Shown here piece after piece: positions 25,598-35,190 of a stretch of 64,000 bases of DNA (positions are counted from its first letter, which is position 1; each line of letters opens with the position of its first letter). Position numbers and translations under genes: made by a program. Under the pieces are notes generated by a model. The model was not told the DNA's origin, ran no database searches, and saw only the letters and a program-made list of their open reading frames with translations. This DNA comes from DATGUA01 sp035301545 (GTDB taxonomy: Bacteria > Bacillota > Clostridia > Tissierellales > Tissierellaceae). The DNA is taken from assembly GCA_035301545.1 (NCBI GenBank), contig DATGUA010000045.1:21008-85007 (forward strand). The letters are read 5' to 3'.

Positions 25598-25945
25598 GTG
25601 GATATAATAAAAATGATTGAAGAAGAGCAACTAAAAGATAATGTACCAGAGTTTGATGTAGGAGATACTGTTCAAGTTCATTACAGAGTTACAGAAGGAA
25701 CACGAGAAAGAATTCAAGTGTTTGAAGGTATAGTTATTAAAAAACAAGGCGGAAGTTCCAGAGAGACATTTACTGTAAGAAGATTGTCATATGGAGTAGG
25801 AGTAGAAAGAACATTTCCCGTACATTCCCCTAGGATAGCTGAACTTGTTGTTAGAAGAAAAGGTAAAGTAAGAAGATCAAAACTTTACTATTTAAGAGAG
25901 AGACAAGGTAGAGCATCAAGAGTTAAAGAAAGAATAAATAATTAG
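25598..25945 (+). CDS. rplS: 50S ribosomal protein L19
   Basis: 115-residue L19, located at the 30S-50S interface. The GTG start at 25598 gives MDIIKMIEEEQL, close to the family start, after GAGGAGGT. It has GDTVQVHYRVTEG near residue 22, FEGIVIKKQGGSSRETFTVRR near 47 and the C-terminal RSKLYYLRERQGRASRVKE. Confidence 0.98.
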   Translation: MDIIKMIEEEQLKDNVPEFDVGDTVQVHYRVTEGTRERIQVFEGIVIKKQGGSSRETFTVRRLSYGVGVERTFPVHSPRIAELVVRRKGKVRRSKLYYLRERQGRASRVKERINN

Positions 25946-25949
25946 AATT

Positions 25950-25973
25950 TGGGACTGTTAAGGTCCCATTTTT
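25950..25973 (+). terminator. Intrinsic terminator after rplS
   Basis: TGGGAC (25950-25955) pairs with GTCCCA (25963-25968), followed by TTTTT. Transcripts reading on reach rbgA. Confidence 0.8.
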
Positions 25974-25992
25974 GATATTTAAAGGTGATGTT

Positions 25993-26835
25993 ATGAATAT
26001 AAATTGGTATCCAGGACATATGAAAAAAACCAAAAAAGCTATAAAAAGAGATTTAACTTTAGTAGATATAGTCTTTGAATTAAGAGATGCAAGAGTTCCA
26101 TATAGTAGTAAAAATCCAATTATTGATTCTATTTTACAAGATAAAGATAGAATCATTATCTTAAATAAGTCAGACTTGGCAAATGAAAATGGAAATAAAA
26201 AATGGCAAGATTATTTTAAACAGAATAATATAGAATCTGTCTTAATAGATTCTGTAACAGGAAAAGGACTTAATAAACTAATTAGCACTGCTAATAAATT
26301 GACAAAAAATAAGATTAAAGCTTATGAAAGAAAAGGAATAATCAATAGACCAACTAGGGCTATGATTATTGGAATACCTAATGTAGGAAAATCTACCCTA
26401 ATAAACTCTTTATCAGGACGAAGAGGTGCTAGTGTAGGTGATAAGCCAGGGATTACAAAGGCTAATCAATGGATAAAAATAAAAGGAAATTTAGAGATGT
26501 TAGATACACCTGGAATGCTGTGGCCCAAATTTGAAGATGAAAAAATAGGTTTATATTTAGCCTTGACAGGAGCTATAAAAGATGAAATTCTAGATGTTGG
26601 AACCTTAGCCCTAAATTTTATAGAAATAATGATTAAGGATTATCCAGAATTATTAGAAAAGAGATATAATTTTGAAATTAATGACAAATCACCTTTAGAG
26701 GTGATGGAAAAGATAGGATTCAAAAGAGGATGTATAATTCGAGGTGGAGAAATTGACTATACTAAAGTTAGTAATTTAATTTTAGATGAGTTTAGGAAGG
26801 GTATAATAGGTAATATTACTTTAGAACTTCCATAA
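25993..26835 (+). CDS. rbgA: Ribosome biogenesis GTPase RbgA (YlqF)
   Basis: Circularly permuted GTPase needed for late 50S assembly. The 280-residue protein begins MNINWYPGHMKKTKKAI and has NKSDL near residue 59, P-loop GIPNVGKST near 125 and DTPGMLWP near 172. The C-terminal ANTAR-like domain ends near LILDEFRKGIIGNITLE. The ATG at 25993 follows AAAGGTGAT; an earlier ATG at 25972 lies in the terminator tail. Downstream genes are six or fewer bases apart through yraN. Confidence 0.97.
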   Translation: MNINWYPGHMKKTKKAIKRDLTLVDIVFELRDARVPYSSKNPIIDSILQDKDRIIILNKSDLANENGNKKWQDYFKQNNIESVLIDSVTGKGLNKLISTANKLTKNKIKAYERKGIINRPTRAMIIGIPNVGKSTLINSLSGRRGASVGDKPGITKANQWIKIKGNLEMLDTPGMLWPKFEDEKIGLYLALTGAIKDEILDVGTLALNFIEIMIKDYPELLEKRYNFEINDKSPLEVMEKIGFKRGCIIRGGEIDYTKVSNLILDEFRKGIIGNITLELP

Positions 26836-26840
26836 GGTAG

Positions 26841-27464
26841 GTGATCGAATTGCTAGAATTAGAAGAGCAAATATTTAGTCAAGGGTATAATAAGATAGCT
26901 TGTATAGATGAAGTAGGAAGAGGTTGTCTGTTAGGAGATGTAGTAGCTTGTGCAATAATTTTGCCTAGGGGTTTAAGAATTGATGGTATAAAAGATTCAA
27001 AGAAGCTGTCTGAAAAGAAGAGAAATAAGTTCTATGATGTTATTTTAGATAAGGCAATTGCAATAGGAATAGGTAGAGTATCTCCAAATAGAATAGATAA
27101 AATAAATATTAAAGCTAGTGCGAGATTAGCTATGAAACGAGCTGTTATAAATATAAAAGATAGACAAGGAAATAAAATTATTCCAGATTTTTTATTAATA
27201 GATGCTGAGGATGTAGATTTGAATATACCACAAAATAGTGTTATTAAAGGAGATGATAAATCCCACGGAATAGCTTGTGCCTCTATAGTTGCTAAAGTAT
27301 ATAGAGACAATTTATGTTTAAAATGGGAAGAAGAATATCCAGGGTATAATATTAAACAACATAAGGGGTATGGAACTAAAGAGCACAGAGAAAATATATT
27401 GAAATTAGGCTCTACACCTATTCATAGAAATTCTTTTTTAAAAAACATTAAAGGGAAGAGATAA
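26841..27464 (+). CDS. rnhB: Ribonuclease HII
   Basis: Removes ribonucleotides and RNA primers from DNA. The 207-residue protein has the acidic active site CIDEVGRGCLLGDVVACAI near residue 22, DSKKLSEKKR near 51, and the aspartates in LIDAEDV and KGDDKSHGIACASIVAKVYRD near 137. GTG at 26841 is taken as start; the TTG at 26850 is a possible alternative. It sits five bases after rbgA, as in Bacillus. Confidence 0.96.
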   Translation: MIELLELEEQIFSQGYNKIACIDEVGRGCLLGDVVACAIILPRGLRIDGIKDSKKLSEKKRNKFYDVILDKAIAIGIGRVSPNRIDKINIKASARLAMKRAVINIKDRQGNKIIPDFLLIDAEDVDLNIPQNSVIKGDDKSHGIACASIVAKVYRDNLCLKWEEEYPGYNIKQHKGYGTKEHRENILKLGSTPIHRNSFLKNIKGKR

Positions 27465-27467
27465 AAT

Positions 27468-27824
27468 ATGAAGACAAATATAGAAAAGGGTCAGATAGGT
27501 GAAAGAATTGCGGAGAATTATTTAGAGAATAACGGGTATAAAATAGTGGAAACAAATTTTAGAAATAAAATTGGGGAAATAGATATAATAGCTAGTAAAG
27601 AAAATAATTTAATTTTTGTTGAAGTGAAATCGAGAACAAGTTTAAATTATGGTTATCCTTATGAAGCAGTAAATTATAAGAAACAGAATAAGATTATTCG
27701 AACTTCTTTATTATATATTCAATATAAAAATCTTAAACATAAGCAATTAAGGTATGATATTATAGAGGTTTTTTTAGCAAGTATACCTAAAATTAATCAT
27801 ATTGAAAATGCATTTAGTTTATAG
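27468..27824 (+). CDS. yraN: YraN family (UPF0102) nuclease-like protein
   Basis: 118-residue UPF0102 protein. The restriction-endonuclease-like PD-(D/E)xK core is visible as GEIDIIASKENNLIFVEVKSR near residues 36-56, with E, D, E and K in place. The preceding GERIAENYLENNGYKIV is also typical. The role is uncertain; neighbours rnhB, comM and dprA suggest DNA processing. It starts three bases after the rnhB stop. Confidence 0.92.
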   Translation: MKTNIEKGQIGERIAENYLENNGYKIVETNFRNKIGEIDIIASKENNLIFVEVKSRTSLNYGYPYEAVNYKKQNKIIRTSLLYIQYKNLKHKQLRYDIIEVFLASIPKINHIENAFSL

Positions 27825-27891
27825 TAGATTGAATTCATAGGTTTCTAAAACTACCGTAAAAGATTTAAAAATCTGAGAAAGAGGGAGATTT

Positions 27892-29415
27892 ATGTATTCT
27901 AAGATAAACACCTGTGTATTACAGGGGTTGAATGGAGATTTAGTAGAAGTAGAAACAGATTTAGCAAGAGGGTTACCTATGTTTAATATAGTAGGCCTAG
28001 CTAATACAGCTATTAAAGAATCAAAGGAGAGAGTAAGAACTGCTATTAAAAATAGTGGTTATGAATTTCCCTTGAATAGAATTACTATAAATCTAGCTCC
28101 TGCTAATTTAAATAAAGATGGCTCACAAATGGATTTAAGTATTGCTTTAGGAATACTAATGTCTAACAATATTATACATAATTCTAATATTGAAGATATG
28201 GCTTTTCTAGGCGAATTATCTTTAGATGGTAAGGTCAATAGTATTGAAGGAGCATTACCTATGGTTATATCTTTAAGAGAGTTAAATATTAAGCAATGTT
28301 TTGTTCCTTATGAAAATAAAGATGAATGTGGTGTTATATCTGATTTAGATATAATTCCGGTAAAAAATTTAAAAGAAGTTGTAGATTTTTTAAATGGTAA
28401 TATAAACATTGAATCTTATGAAACTGAGATTAAGGATATAGAGCTAGAAAAATCTCACTTAGATTTTAGTGATATTAAAGGTCAAGAAGGATTAAAAAGA
28501 GCTTTAGAGATAGCTGCAGCTGGTGGCCATAATGTTTTGATTATTGGACCACCAGGTTCAGGAAAGACAATGGCTGCACGACGTTTGCCGACGATACTCC
28601 CTCCTCTATCATTTGAGGAGTCGATAGAAGTTACAAAGATCTATAGTATTTCAGGTCAGCTAAGGTCAAAAGGTTTAATAAAGGAAAAACCTTTCAGATC
28701 ACCACATCATACATCTTCAAATGTATCTTTAATTGGAGGAGGAAGAATACCAAAACCTGGTGAAGTATCATTAGCTCATAATGGTGTACTGTTTTTAGAT
28801 GAATTACCTGAATTTAATAAAAAGGTACTAGAAGTACTTAGACAACCTATTGAAGATGGATTTGTTAATATATCGAGAGCTAGCTCTAGTGCATCATATC
28901 CTTCTGAGTTTATGTTTATAGCTAGTATGAATCCTTGTCCATGTGGATATTATGGGGATCCATTACATGAATGTAATTGCACACAGAGAGAGATAGATAG
29001 ATATTTAGGGAAAATTAGCTATCCGCTTTTAGATAGAATAGATATACATTTAGAAGTATCTCCTGTAGATTATATAGATTTAAAAGATGATAAAGTCTTA
29101 GAAACATCACAAGATGTTAGAAAAAGAGTGGAGGATGCAAGAAATATTCAGTTAAGTAGGTATAGAGAGAAGAAAAAATTTAATAATGCACAGATTTCTA
29201 ATACACAAATAAAAGATTATTGTAGATTGGCAGATAGTACTGAAAAAATTATGAAGTTAGCCTTTAAAAAGTATAAATTTAGTGCTAGAACCTATAATAA
29301 GATATTAAGGGTAGCAAGAACTATTGCTGACTTAGAAGGTGTTAAGAATATAGAAGATGCTCATCTACTAGAAGCCATAAGATATAGAAGCTTAAACAAC
29401 AAATATTGGGGGTAA
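27892..29415 (+). CDS. comM: ComM/YifB family Mg-chelatase-like ATPase
   Basis: AAA+ protein related to ComM, a hexameric helicase that extends branch migration during natural transformation. The 507-residue protein has an N-terminal Lon-substrate-like domain (GLPMFNIVGLANTAIKESKER near residue 28), Walker A GPPGSGKTMAARR near 222, Walker B VLFLDELPEF near 300 and a zinc-like CPCGYYGDPLHECNC near 352. It lies next to dprA, giving a two-gene DNA-uptake-type unit, though the rest of a competence system is not in view. Confidence 0.95.
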   Translation: MYSKINTCVLQGLNGDLVEVETDLARGLPMFNIVGLANTAIKESKERVRTAIKNSGYEFPLNRITINLAPANLNKDGSQMDLSIALGILMSNNIIHNSNIEDMAFLGELSLDGKVNSIEGALPMVISLRELNIKQCFVPYENKDECGVISDLDIIPVKNLKEVVDFLNGNINIESYETEIKDIELEKSHLDFSDIKGQEGLKRALEIAAAGGHNVLIIGPPGSGKTMAARRLPTILPPLSFEESIEVTKIYSISGQLRSKGLIKEKPFRSPHHTSSNVSLIGGGRIPKPGEVSLAHNGVLFLDELPEFNKKVLEVLRQPIEDGFVNISRASSSASYPSEFMFIASMNPCPCGYYGDPLHECNCTQREIDRYLGKISYPLLDRIDIHLEVSPVDYIDLKDDKVLETSQDVRKRVEDARNIQLSRYREKKKFNNAQISNTQIKDYCRLADSTEKIMKLAFKKYKFSARTYNKILRVARTIADLEGVKNIEDAHLLEAIRYRSLNNKYWG

Positions 29416-29420
29416 TTCAG

Positions 29421-30518
29421 ATGAAAAGCTATTCTGAAAGGGATGTGTTGATATGGTTAAATAGCTTGGGAATTAGAGGGAGGGTCGTAGAGAGACTTAT
29501 GCATGTCTTCCCAGATATAAGAGAGGTCTTAGAGGTTAAAGATAGTAGATTACAGTATATTAAAGGTATACAAAGTAAGACATTGAATAAAATTATAAAT
29601 AATAGAAATAAAAGGTATATAGAGGGATTATTTAATAAGCTAGAAATACATCAATCTAAGATTATCACTATTCTAGATAAAGAGTATCCAGAAAGTTTAA
29701 ACAATATATATGAAAGACCTTATGTGCTACATGGAAAGGGAAATATGACACAGAAAGATAGATTGGCTATTGGAATAGTCGGTGCTAGAAAATCAACTTC
29801 TTATGGTAAATGGGCTTGTGAGAAATTTACTAAAGAACTAGTAGATTTAGGAGTGACTATAGTAAGTGGTTTAGCATTAGGTATAGATACAATTGCCCAT
29901 AGAACAGCAATTGAGAACAATGGGAGAACTATAGCAGTATTAGGAAATGGTATAGATAGGGTCTATCCTAAACGTAATAAAAAATTATACGAAGAGATAC
30001 CTAAAAATGGGATGATATTGACAGAGTTTTCGCATGGTACTGTACCTTTGCCATATAATTTTCCACAAAGAAATCGAATAATATCTGGATTATCTTTAGG
30101 CATTATAGTGATAGAAGCAAAGGAAAAATCAGGTTCTCTAATAACAGCTCATCATGCACTTGAGCAAGGTAAAGATGTGTTTGCTGTACCAGGAAATATA
30201 AATAGCATTTATAGTAAAGGTACAAATTTACTTATTAAAGATGGTGCCAGACCTTTATTAAGTATGGAAGATATGATGGAGGAAATAAGAGAGTTACAAT
30301 TGAGCTTATCTGAAAAAAAGAAAAAAAGTATAGATTGTTCTCAATTTAGTAAAATTGAAATGAGCATAATTGATACTTTAGAAGAAGGACCATTACATTG
30401 TGATTTAATTTCATATAAATCTGGATTAGATATTACAAATGTAATCAGTACTCTTACAGTATTAGAATTAAAAGGTGTTGTTAAAGAGATAAGTGGAAGA
30501 ATATTTACTTTGAATTAG
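29421..30518 (+). CDS. dprA: DNA-processing protein DprA
   Basis: Loads RecA on incoming single-stranded DNA during transformation. The 365-residue protein has a short N-terminal helix-hairpin region, then the Rossmann domain: GIVGARKSTSYGKW near residue 116, SGLALGIDTIAHRTAI near 151 and GNGIDRVYPKRNKKL near 176. A C-terminal winged-helix DML1-type domain (about 300-365) follows. The ATG at 29421 lies five bases after the comM stop; an in-frame TTG at 29406 overlaps comM and is rejected. Confidence 0.96.
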   Translation: MKSYSERDVLIWLNSLGIRGRVVERLMHVFPDIREVLEVKDSRLQYIKGIQSKTLNKIINNRNKRYIEGLFNKLEIHQSKIITILDKEYPESLNNIYERPYVLHGKGNMTQKDRLAIGIVGARKSTSYGKWACEKFTKELVDLGVTIVSGLALGIDTIAHRTAIENNGRTIAVLGNGIDRVYPKRNKKLYEEIPKNGMILTEFSHGTVPLPYNFPQRNRIISGLSLGIIVIEAKEKSGSLITAHHALEQGKDVFAVPGNINSIYSKGTNLLIKDGARPLLSMEDMMEEIRELQLSLSEKKKKSIDCSQFSKIEMSIIDTLEEGPLHCDLISYKSGLDITNVISTLTVLELKGVVKEISGRIFTLN

Positions 30519-30541
30519 ACTTATCTATGGAGGTGTATGTA

Positions 30542-32617
30542 TTGGCAAGTAATTTAGTAATAGTTGAGTCACCAGCTAAAGCTAAAACAATCGGTAAGAT
30601 TTTAGGTAAAAATTATAAGGTGATGGCATCTGTTGGACATGTAAGAGATTTACCTAAAAGTACTTTAGGTATTAATATAGAAGAAAATTATGATCCAAAA
30701 TATATAACTATTAGAGGTAAAGGTCCTGTAGTGGCTGAATTAAGAAAAGAGGGTAAAAAAGCTAAGAATATATTTTTAGCGACTGACCCAGATAGAGAAG
30801 GAGAAGCGATTTCTTGGCATCTTGCTCATATTTTAAAGATGGACTCAGACAAGAAAACTAGGGTGGAATTTAATGAAATAACTAAAGATGCAGTTAAAAA
30901 GGCTATTAAAAGCCCTAGAACCTTAGATCAAGACTTAATTGATGCCCAGCAGGCTCGTAGAATACTAGATAGATTAGTAGGATATAAAATAAGTCCACTA
31001 TTATGGAAAAAAATAAGGAAGGGGTTAAGTGCTGGAAGAGTACAATCTGTTGCTACTAAGATTATATGTGATCGAGAAGATGAAATTGAAAAATTTGTTC
31101 CACAAGAATATTGGAGTATTAAAGCTTTACTATCAAAAAATGGAGAAAGATTTGAAGCTAAATTTATGGGGAAATATATAGATGGTAAAAGGAAAAAAAT
31201 CGAATTAAAAAATGAAAAAGAAGTTAAAGAAATTCTTAATGGAATGAATCAGGAGGAATTTGAAACTTTAGATGTTAAAAAAGGGACTAAAAAAAGAAAT
31301 CCCTACGCTCCTTATACAACTAGTACATTACAACAAGATGCTTCTAGAAGATTAGGATTTAATACTAAAAAGACTATGAGAATAGCTCAACAATTATATG
31401 AGGGTATTGATATAAAAGGAGAAGGAACTACAGGTTTAATAACCTATATGAGAACTGACTCAACTAGAATTTCAAATGAAGCAATATCTGGAGCTAAATC
31501 TTTTATATTGGACAATTATGGAAGGGAATATTCTAATGGTGGGAGGTCTTATGGTAAAAAGGCGCAGAAAGATTCCCAAGATGCTCATGAAGCAATAAGA
31601 CCTACTACATTTGTAAAAGCTCCTAAAGATATAAAATCTTCTCTAAATAGAGATCAATATAGATTATATAAATTAATATGGGAAAGGTTTATTAGTTCTC
31701 AGATGTCTTCTGCTAGATACGATACTTTAAGAGCAAATATATTGAGTAATAACTATTTATTTAGGGCAAATGGTAGTAAATTAGTATTCCCAGGGTTTTT
31801 AAAAGTGTATACTGTGATTAATAAAGATGATAAGGATATGGATATGCCAATGTTATATAAAGGTGAAATGTTAAAAGTAGAAAGTATAGATCCAAATCAA
31901 CATTTTACTAAGCCACCAAGCAGATATACAGAGGCATCTTTAATCAAAACATTGGAAGAGATGGGAATAGGTAGACCAAGTACTTATTCTCCTACTATAG
32001 GAACTATTCTAGCTAGGAATTATGTAGCATTGGAAAATAACTCATTTTATCCTACAGAGTTAGGAATATTAGTAAATGATTTACTAACTGAGTATTTTGG
32101 AAATGTAATAAATGAAGAATTTACTGCTGAATTAGAAGAGAAACTTGATGATATAGCTGAGGGGAAGTTTTCTTGGAAAAGTGTAGTAGATGACTTTTAT
32201 ACAGATTTTCATAAATATTTGTCAATAGCTGAAGATGAAATAGATGAAATAGAAATAGAAGATGAAGTAACTGATGAAATTTGTGAAAAATGTGGAAGGA
32301 ATATGGTTATTAAAACTGGAAGGTTTGGGAAATTCTTAGCTTGTCCAGGGTATCCAGATTGTAAAAATACAAAAACTATTTTAGATAAAATTGGGATAGA
32401 TTGTCCATTATGTGATGGAGATGTTGTAAGAAAAAGGTCAAGAAAAGGTAGAGTGTTTTATGGATGTAGCAATTATCCTGATTGTAAGTTTGTATCTTGG
32501 GATGAACCAATAAAAGAGAAGTGTCCTGAATGTAAATCTTATATGACTGTTAGAAGAAGAAAAAAGGGAGACCTGATTAAATGTAGTAATAAGGATTGTG
32601 GTTATGTAAAAGAGTAA
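30542..32617 (+). CDS. topA: DNA topoisomerase I
   Basis: Type IA topoisomerase that relaxes negative supercoils. The 691-residue protein has an N-terminal Toprim domain (LVIVESPAKAKTIGKIL near residue 4; DPDREGEA near 81), the catalytic tyrosine in LITYMRTDSTRIS near 303, and three C-terminal four-cysteine zinc ribbons (about 579-691). The TTG at 30542 follows GGAGGTG; the ATG at 30527 overlaps that site. In Bacillus trmFO, xerC and hslVU separate topA from codY; here codY is next. Confidence 0.97.
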   Translation: MASNLVIVESPAKAKTIGKILGKNYKVMASVGHVRDLPKSTLGINIEENYDPKYITIRGKGPVVAELRKEGKKAKNIFLATDPDREGEAISWHLAHILKMDSDKKTRVEFNEITKDAVKKAIKSPRTLDQDLIDAQQARRILDRLVGYKISPLLWKKIRKGLSAGRVQSVATKIICDREDEIEKFVPQEYWSIKALLSKNGERFEAKFMGKYIDGKRKKIELKNEKEVKEILNGMNQEEFETLDVKKGTKKRNPYAPYTTSTLQQDASRRLGFNTKKTMRIAQQLYEGIDIKGEGTTGLITYMRTDSTRISNEAISGAKSFILDNYGREYSNGGRSYGKKAQKDSQDAHEAIRPTTFVKAPKDIKSSLNRDQYRLYKLIWERFISSQMSSARYDTLRANILSNNYLFRANGSKLVFPGFLKVYTVINKDDKDMDMPMLYKGEMLKVESIDPNQHFTKPPSRYTEASLIKTLEEMGIGRPSTYSPTIGTILARNYVALENNSFYPTELGILVNDLLTEYFGNVINEEFTAELEEKLDDIAEGKFSWKSVVDDFYTDFHKYLSIAEDEIDEIEIEDEVTDEICEKCGRNMVIKTGRFGKFLACPGYPDCKNTKTILDKIGIDCPLCDGDVVRKRSRKGRVFYGCSNYPDCKFVSWDEPIKEKCPECKSYMTVRRRKKGDLIKCSNKDCGYVKE

Positions 32618-32730
32618 TAATTGTATCTTATAATTATTTATATCTGATGGGATTAAGTAGAAATGGATATGCTAGAATGCATTTAATATAATTATGGAAA
32701 GTAAATAAATAAGGTTATAAGGAGGAAGTT

Positions 32731-33510
32731 ATGGAGAATTTATTACAAAAAACAAGAAGATTAAATAAAACTTTACAAGGATATGGCTCCCAACCTGTAT
32801 CCTTTTTAGAGTTAAGTAGAATCCTTAGTGATATTTTAGATACGAATGTATATATAGCAAGTCGCCGAGGTAGAATATTAGGTTCTAATTTAATGGAAAA
32901 CATTGAGAATGACACTATGAAATCTAAGCAAGACAAAGACTGTAGGTTTACAAAAGAGTATAATGATAATTTACTGTCTGTTCAGGAAACTAAAGGAAAT
33001 GTAGAAGGAACTATTAAAAAAGAATCTAATGAGCAGGTCAATTTCCATCATACTGGTAATATATCTACGATTATTCCAATTATTAGTGGAGGAGAAAGAT
33101 TAGGTACATTAGTTTTATCTAGAATTGATAGAGAGTTTAATATAGAAGATTTAATATTAGCAGAATATAGTGCCACTATAGTAGGAATGGAAATTTTAAG
33201 ATCGAAAAGTGAAGAAATCAGGGAAGAAATTAGAAAACAATCTATTGTTCAGATGGCTATAGAGACATTATCGTATTCAGAGTTAGAAGCAATGGATCAT
33301 ATATTTGAGGAACTGAATGCAGATGAAGGCTTATTAGTAGCAAGTAAAGTAGCAGATAGGGTAGGAATAACTAGATCTGTAATAGTAAATGCTTTAAGAA
33401 AGCTTGAGAGTGCAGGTGTAATTGAATCTAGATCTCTTGGAATGAAAGGTACACATATAAAGATTTTAAACGATAAACTAATAGAAGAATTAAAAAAGGT
33501 AACTGATTAA
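32731..33510 (+). CDS. codY: GTP-sensing transcriptional pleiotropic repressor CodY
   Basis: Global repressor of nitrogen and carbon use that senses GTP and branched-chain amino acids. The 259-residue protein has an N-terminal GAF domain (about 1-155) and a winged helix-turn-helix with ADRVGITRSVIVNALRKLES near residue 208 and GTHIKIL near 243. It starts 8 bases after AAGGAGG. The 113-base gap before it has no clear sigma-A promoter and no CodY box that I can identify. Confidence 0.97.
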   Translation: MENLLQKTRRLNKTLQGYGSQPVSFLELSRILSDILDTNVYIASRRGRILGSNLMENIENDTMKSKQDKDCRFTKEYNDNLLSVQETKGNVEGTIKKESNEQVNFHHTGNISTIIPIISGGERLGTLVLSRIDREFNIEDLILAEYSATIVGMEILRSKSEEIREEIRKQSIVQMAIETLSYSELEAMDHIFEELNADEGLLVASKVADRVGITRSVIVNALRKLESAGVIESRSLGMKGTHIKILNDKLIEELKKVTD

Positions 33511-33535
33511 TTTTCAAAAATATTACAATAGATAA

Positions 33536-33564
33536 TTGCCTTAGGGATATTTCTATGTTATAAT
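33536..33564 (+). promoter_or_regulatory. Sigma-A promoter for rpsB-tsf
   Basis: TTGCCT at 33536-33541 and TATAAT at 33559-33564 with a 17-base spacer, about 100 bases upstream of rpsB. Confidence 0.7.
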
Positions 33565-33570
33565 GTTAAA

Positions 33571-33650
33571 GTGATTACGCACACATCCTGATATTTAAGG
33601 GAGTCCCTATATGGGTCCTTAGGTAAGTGATGGTTGTGGTGGAAAAACTT
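33571..33650 (+). promoter_or_regulatory. Structured rpsB leader RNA, candidate S2 autoregulator
   Basis: Between the promoter and the ribosome-binding site lies a nested stem: TAAGGGA with TCCTTA, enclosing CCC-TATAT-GGG. It is flanked by CACAC and GGTTGTGGTGG elements that can partly pair. No terminator or T-box sequence is present. The layout suits an S2-binding leader controlling translation, but I cannot confirm a match to a known RNA family. Confidence 0.5.
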
Positions 33651-33665
33651 GGAGGTGAAAAATAT

Positions 33666-34397
33666 ATGTCAGTAGTTTCAATGAAGCAATTGTTAGAAGC
33701 AGGAGTTCATTTTGGTCATCAAACCAGAAGATGGAATCCTAAAATGGCTGAATATATCTTTACTGAAAGAAATGGAATTTATATTATAGATTTACAGCAA
33801 ACAGTGAAGATGATAGATGATGCTTACAATTTTGTTAGGGAAATCGCTGAAAATGGTGGAGAAATATTGTTCGTAGGAACAAAGAAACAAGCTCAAGAAG
33901 CTATAGAAAACGAAGCTAAAAGATGTGGGATGTTTTATGTAAATCAAAGATGGCTTGGTGGTATGTTAACTAATTACAAAACCATTAGAAAAAGTATAAA
34001 CAGGTTAAATGAATTAACACAAATGGAGGAAGATGGAACATTTGAGGTCCTACCTAAAAAAGAAGTAATTGATTTAAAACGTGAGGAAGAAAAGTTAGAG
34101 AAATCTTTAGGTGGAATTAAGAATATGAATGGTCTTCCAGATGCTATATTTGTTGTTGATCCTAGAAAAGAAGCTATAGCAATTCAAGAAGCTAGAATTC
34201 TTGGAATTCCTGTAATAGCTATTGTTGATACTAATTGTGATCCAGATGAGATTGATGTTATAATTCCTGGTAATGATGATGCAATTAGGGCAGTTAAGTT
34301 GTTAACTGAGACAATGGCAAATGCAGTATTAGAAGGAAGACAGGGAGAACAAACAGAGTCTACAGAAGAAAAAGTAGAGGAAAAGCAAGAAGACTAA
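33666..34397 (+). CDS. rpsB: 30S ribosomal protein S2
   Basis: 243-residue S2 with MSVVSMKQLLEAGVHFGHQTRRWNP at the start (family start region), FVGTKKQAQEAIENEA near residue 64, RWLGGMLTN near 95 and DAIFVVDPRKE near 157. It has an acidic Glu-rich tail. The ATG at 33666 follows GGAGGTGAAAAATAT; an upstream in-frame ATG at 33627 lies in the leader. It is followed by tsf after an attenuator. Confidence 0.98.
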   Translation: MSVVSMKQLLEAGVHFGHQTRRWNPKMAEYIFTERNGIYIIDLQQTVKMIDDAYNFVREIAENGGEILFVGTKKQAQEAIENEAKRCGMFYVNQRWLGGMLTNYKTIRKSINRLNELTQMEEDGTFEVLPKKEVIDLKREEEKLEKSLGGIKNMNGLPDAIFVVDPRKEAIAIQEARILGIPVIAIVDTNCDPDEIDVIIPGNDDAIRAVKLLTETMANAVLEGRQGEQTESTEEKVEEKQED

Positions 34398-34403
34398 TAT
34401 AAA

Positions 34404-34450
34404 GGTAAGGGTTTTAAGGTGATTTACCTTTTAGACCTTTACCATTTTTA
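34404..34450 (+). terminator. Terminator or attenuator between rpsB and tsf
   Basis: Outer arms GGTAAGGG and ACCTTTACC enclose an inner AAGGT-GATTT-ACCTT stem, followed by ATTTTTA. It would let S2 be made in excess over EF-Ts. Confidence 0.75.
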
Positions 34451-34472
34451 ATATATGAGGAGGTATAGGATA

Positions 34473-35120
34473 ATGGGTATAACGGCTTCCCAAGTAAAAG
34501 AATTAAGGGAAAAAAGTGGTGCTGGTATGCTTGATTGCAAAAAGGCATTAGAGGAAACAAATGGTGATATGGATAAAGCTGTAAACTTACTAAGAGAAAA
34601 AGGATTAGCCTCAGCTTCCAAAAAATCAGGAAGGGTTGCAGCGGAAGGATTAGTTGATTCTTATATACATGGAGGAAGAATTGGAGTTTTAATAGAAGTA
34701 AATTCTGAAACTGATTTTGTATCAAAGACAAAAGAATTTCAGGAATTTGTTAGAGATATGGCAATGCAAGTAGCAGCTTCTAATCCAAAATATGTAGGTA
34801 GAGATGATGTTCCAAAAGAAGAGGTAGAAGAAGAAAGAGAAGTTTTAGTTAACCAAGTAGTACGTGAAGGTAAACCTGAACATGTTGCAGAACAAATAGT
34901 CGAAGGTAGAATGGGCAAGTTTTACGAAGGAATATGTTTATTAGATCAACCATTTATAAAGGATCCTAGTATTAAAATTAAAGATGTATTAAATGAAAAA
35001 ATAGCACAAATTGGAGAGAATCTACAGATAAGAAGATTTGTTAGATTTGAAGTAGGAGAAGGCCTTGAAAAGAGAGAAGAAAACTTGGCTGATGAAGTAG
35101 CTAAACAAATAGGTGATTAA
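34473..35120 (+). CDS. tsf: Elongation factor Ts
   Basis: Nucleotide exchange factor for EF-Tu. The 215-residue protein has an N-terminal UBA-like domain (VKELREKSGAGMLDCKKALEE near residue 7) and GRIGVLIEVNSETDFVS near 69, which contacts EF-Tu. It is of the shorter Firmicutes type, with a single dimerisation region. The ATG at 34473 follows GAGGAGGTATAGGATA; the ATG at 34455 overlaps that site. Confidence 0.98.
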   Translation: MGITASQVKELREKSGAGMLDCKKALEETNGDMDKAVNLLREKGLASASKKSGRVAAEGLVDSYIHGGRIGVLIEVNSETDFVSKTKEFQEFVRDMAMQVAASNPKYVGRDDVPKEEVEEEREVLVNQVVREGKPEHVAEQIVEGRMGKFYEGICLLDQPFIKDPSIKIKDVLNEKIAQIGENLQIRRFVRFEVGEGLEKREENLADEVAKQIGD

Positions 35121-35125
35121 TTAAT

Positions 35126-35150
35126 GGAGAACATAATATGTTCTCCTTTT
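35126..35150 (+). terminator. Intrinsic terminator after tsf
   Basis: GGAGAACAT and ATGTTCTCC form a nine-pair stem around AAT, followed by TTTT. Confidence 0.82.
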
Positions 35151-35190
35151 AGCAATTAGAAGAGATTCTTTTTAAGGAGTGTATTGTTTA

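Noticed and set aside
33571..33650. rpsB leader considered as a T-box or riboswitch
   Set aside because: No T-box sequence, no known aptamer core and no terminator-antiterminator pair.
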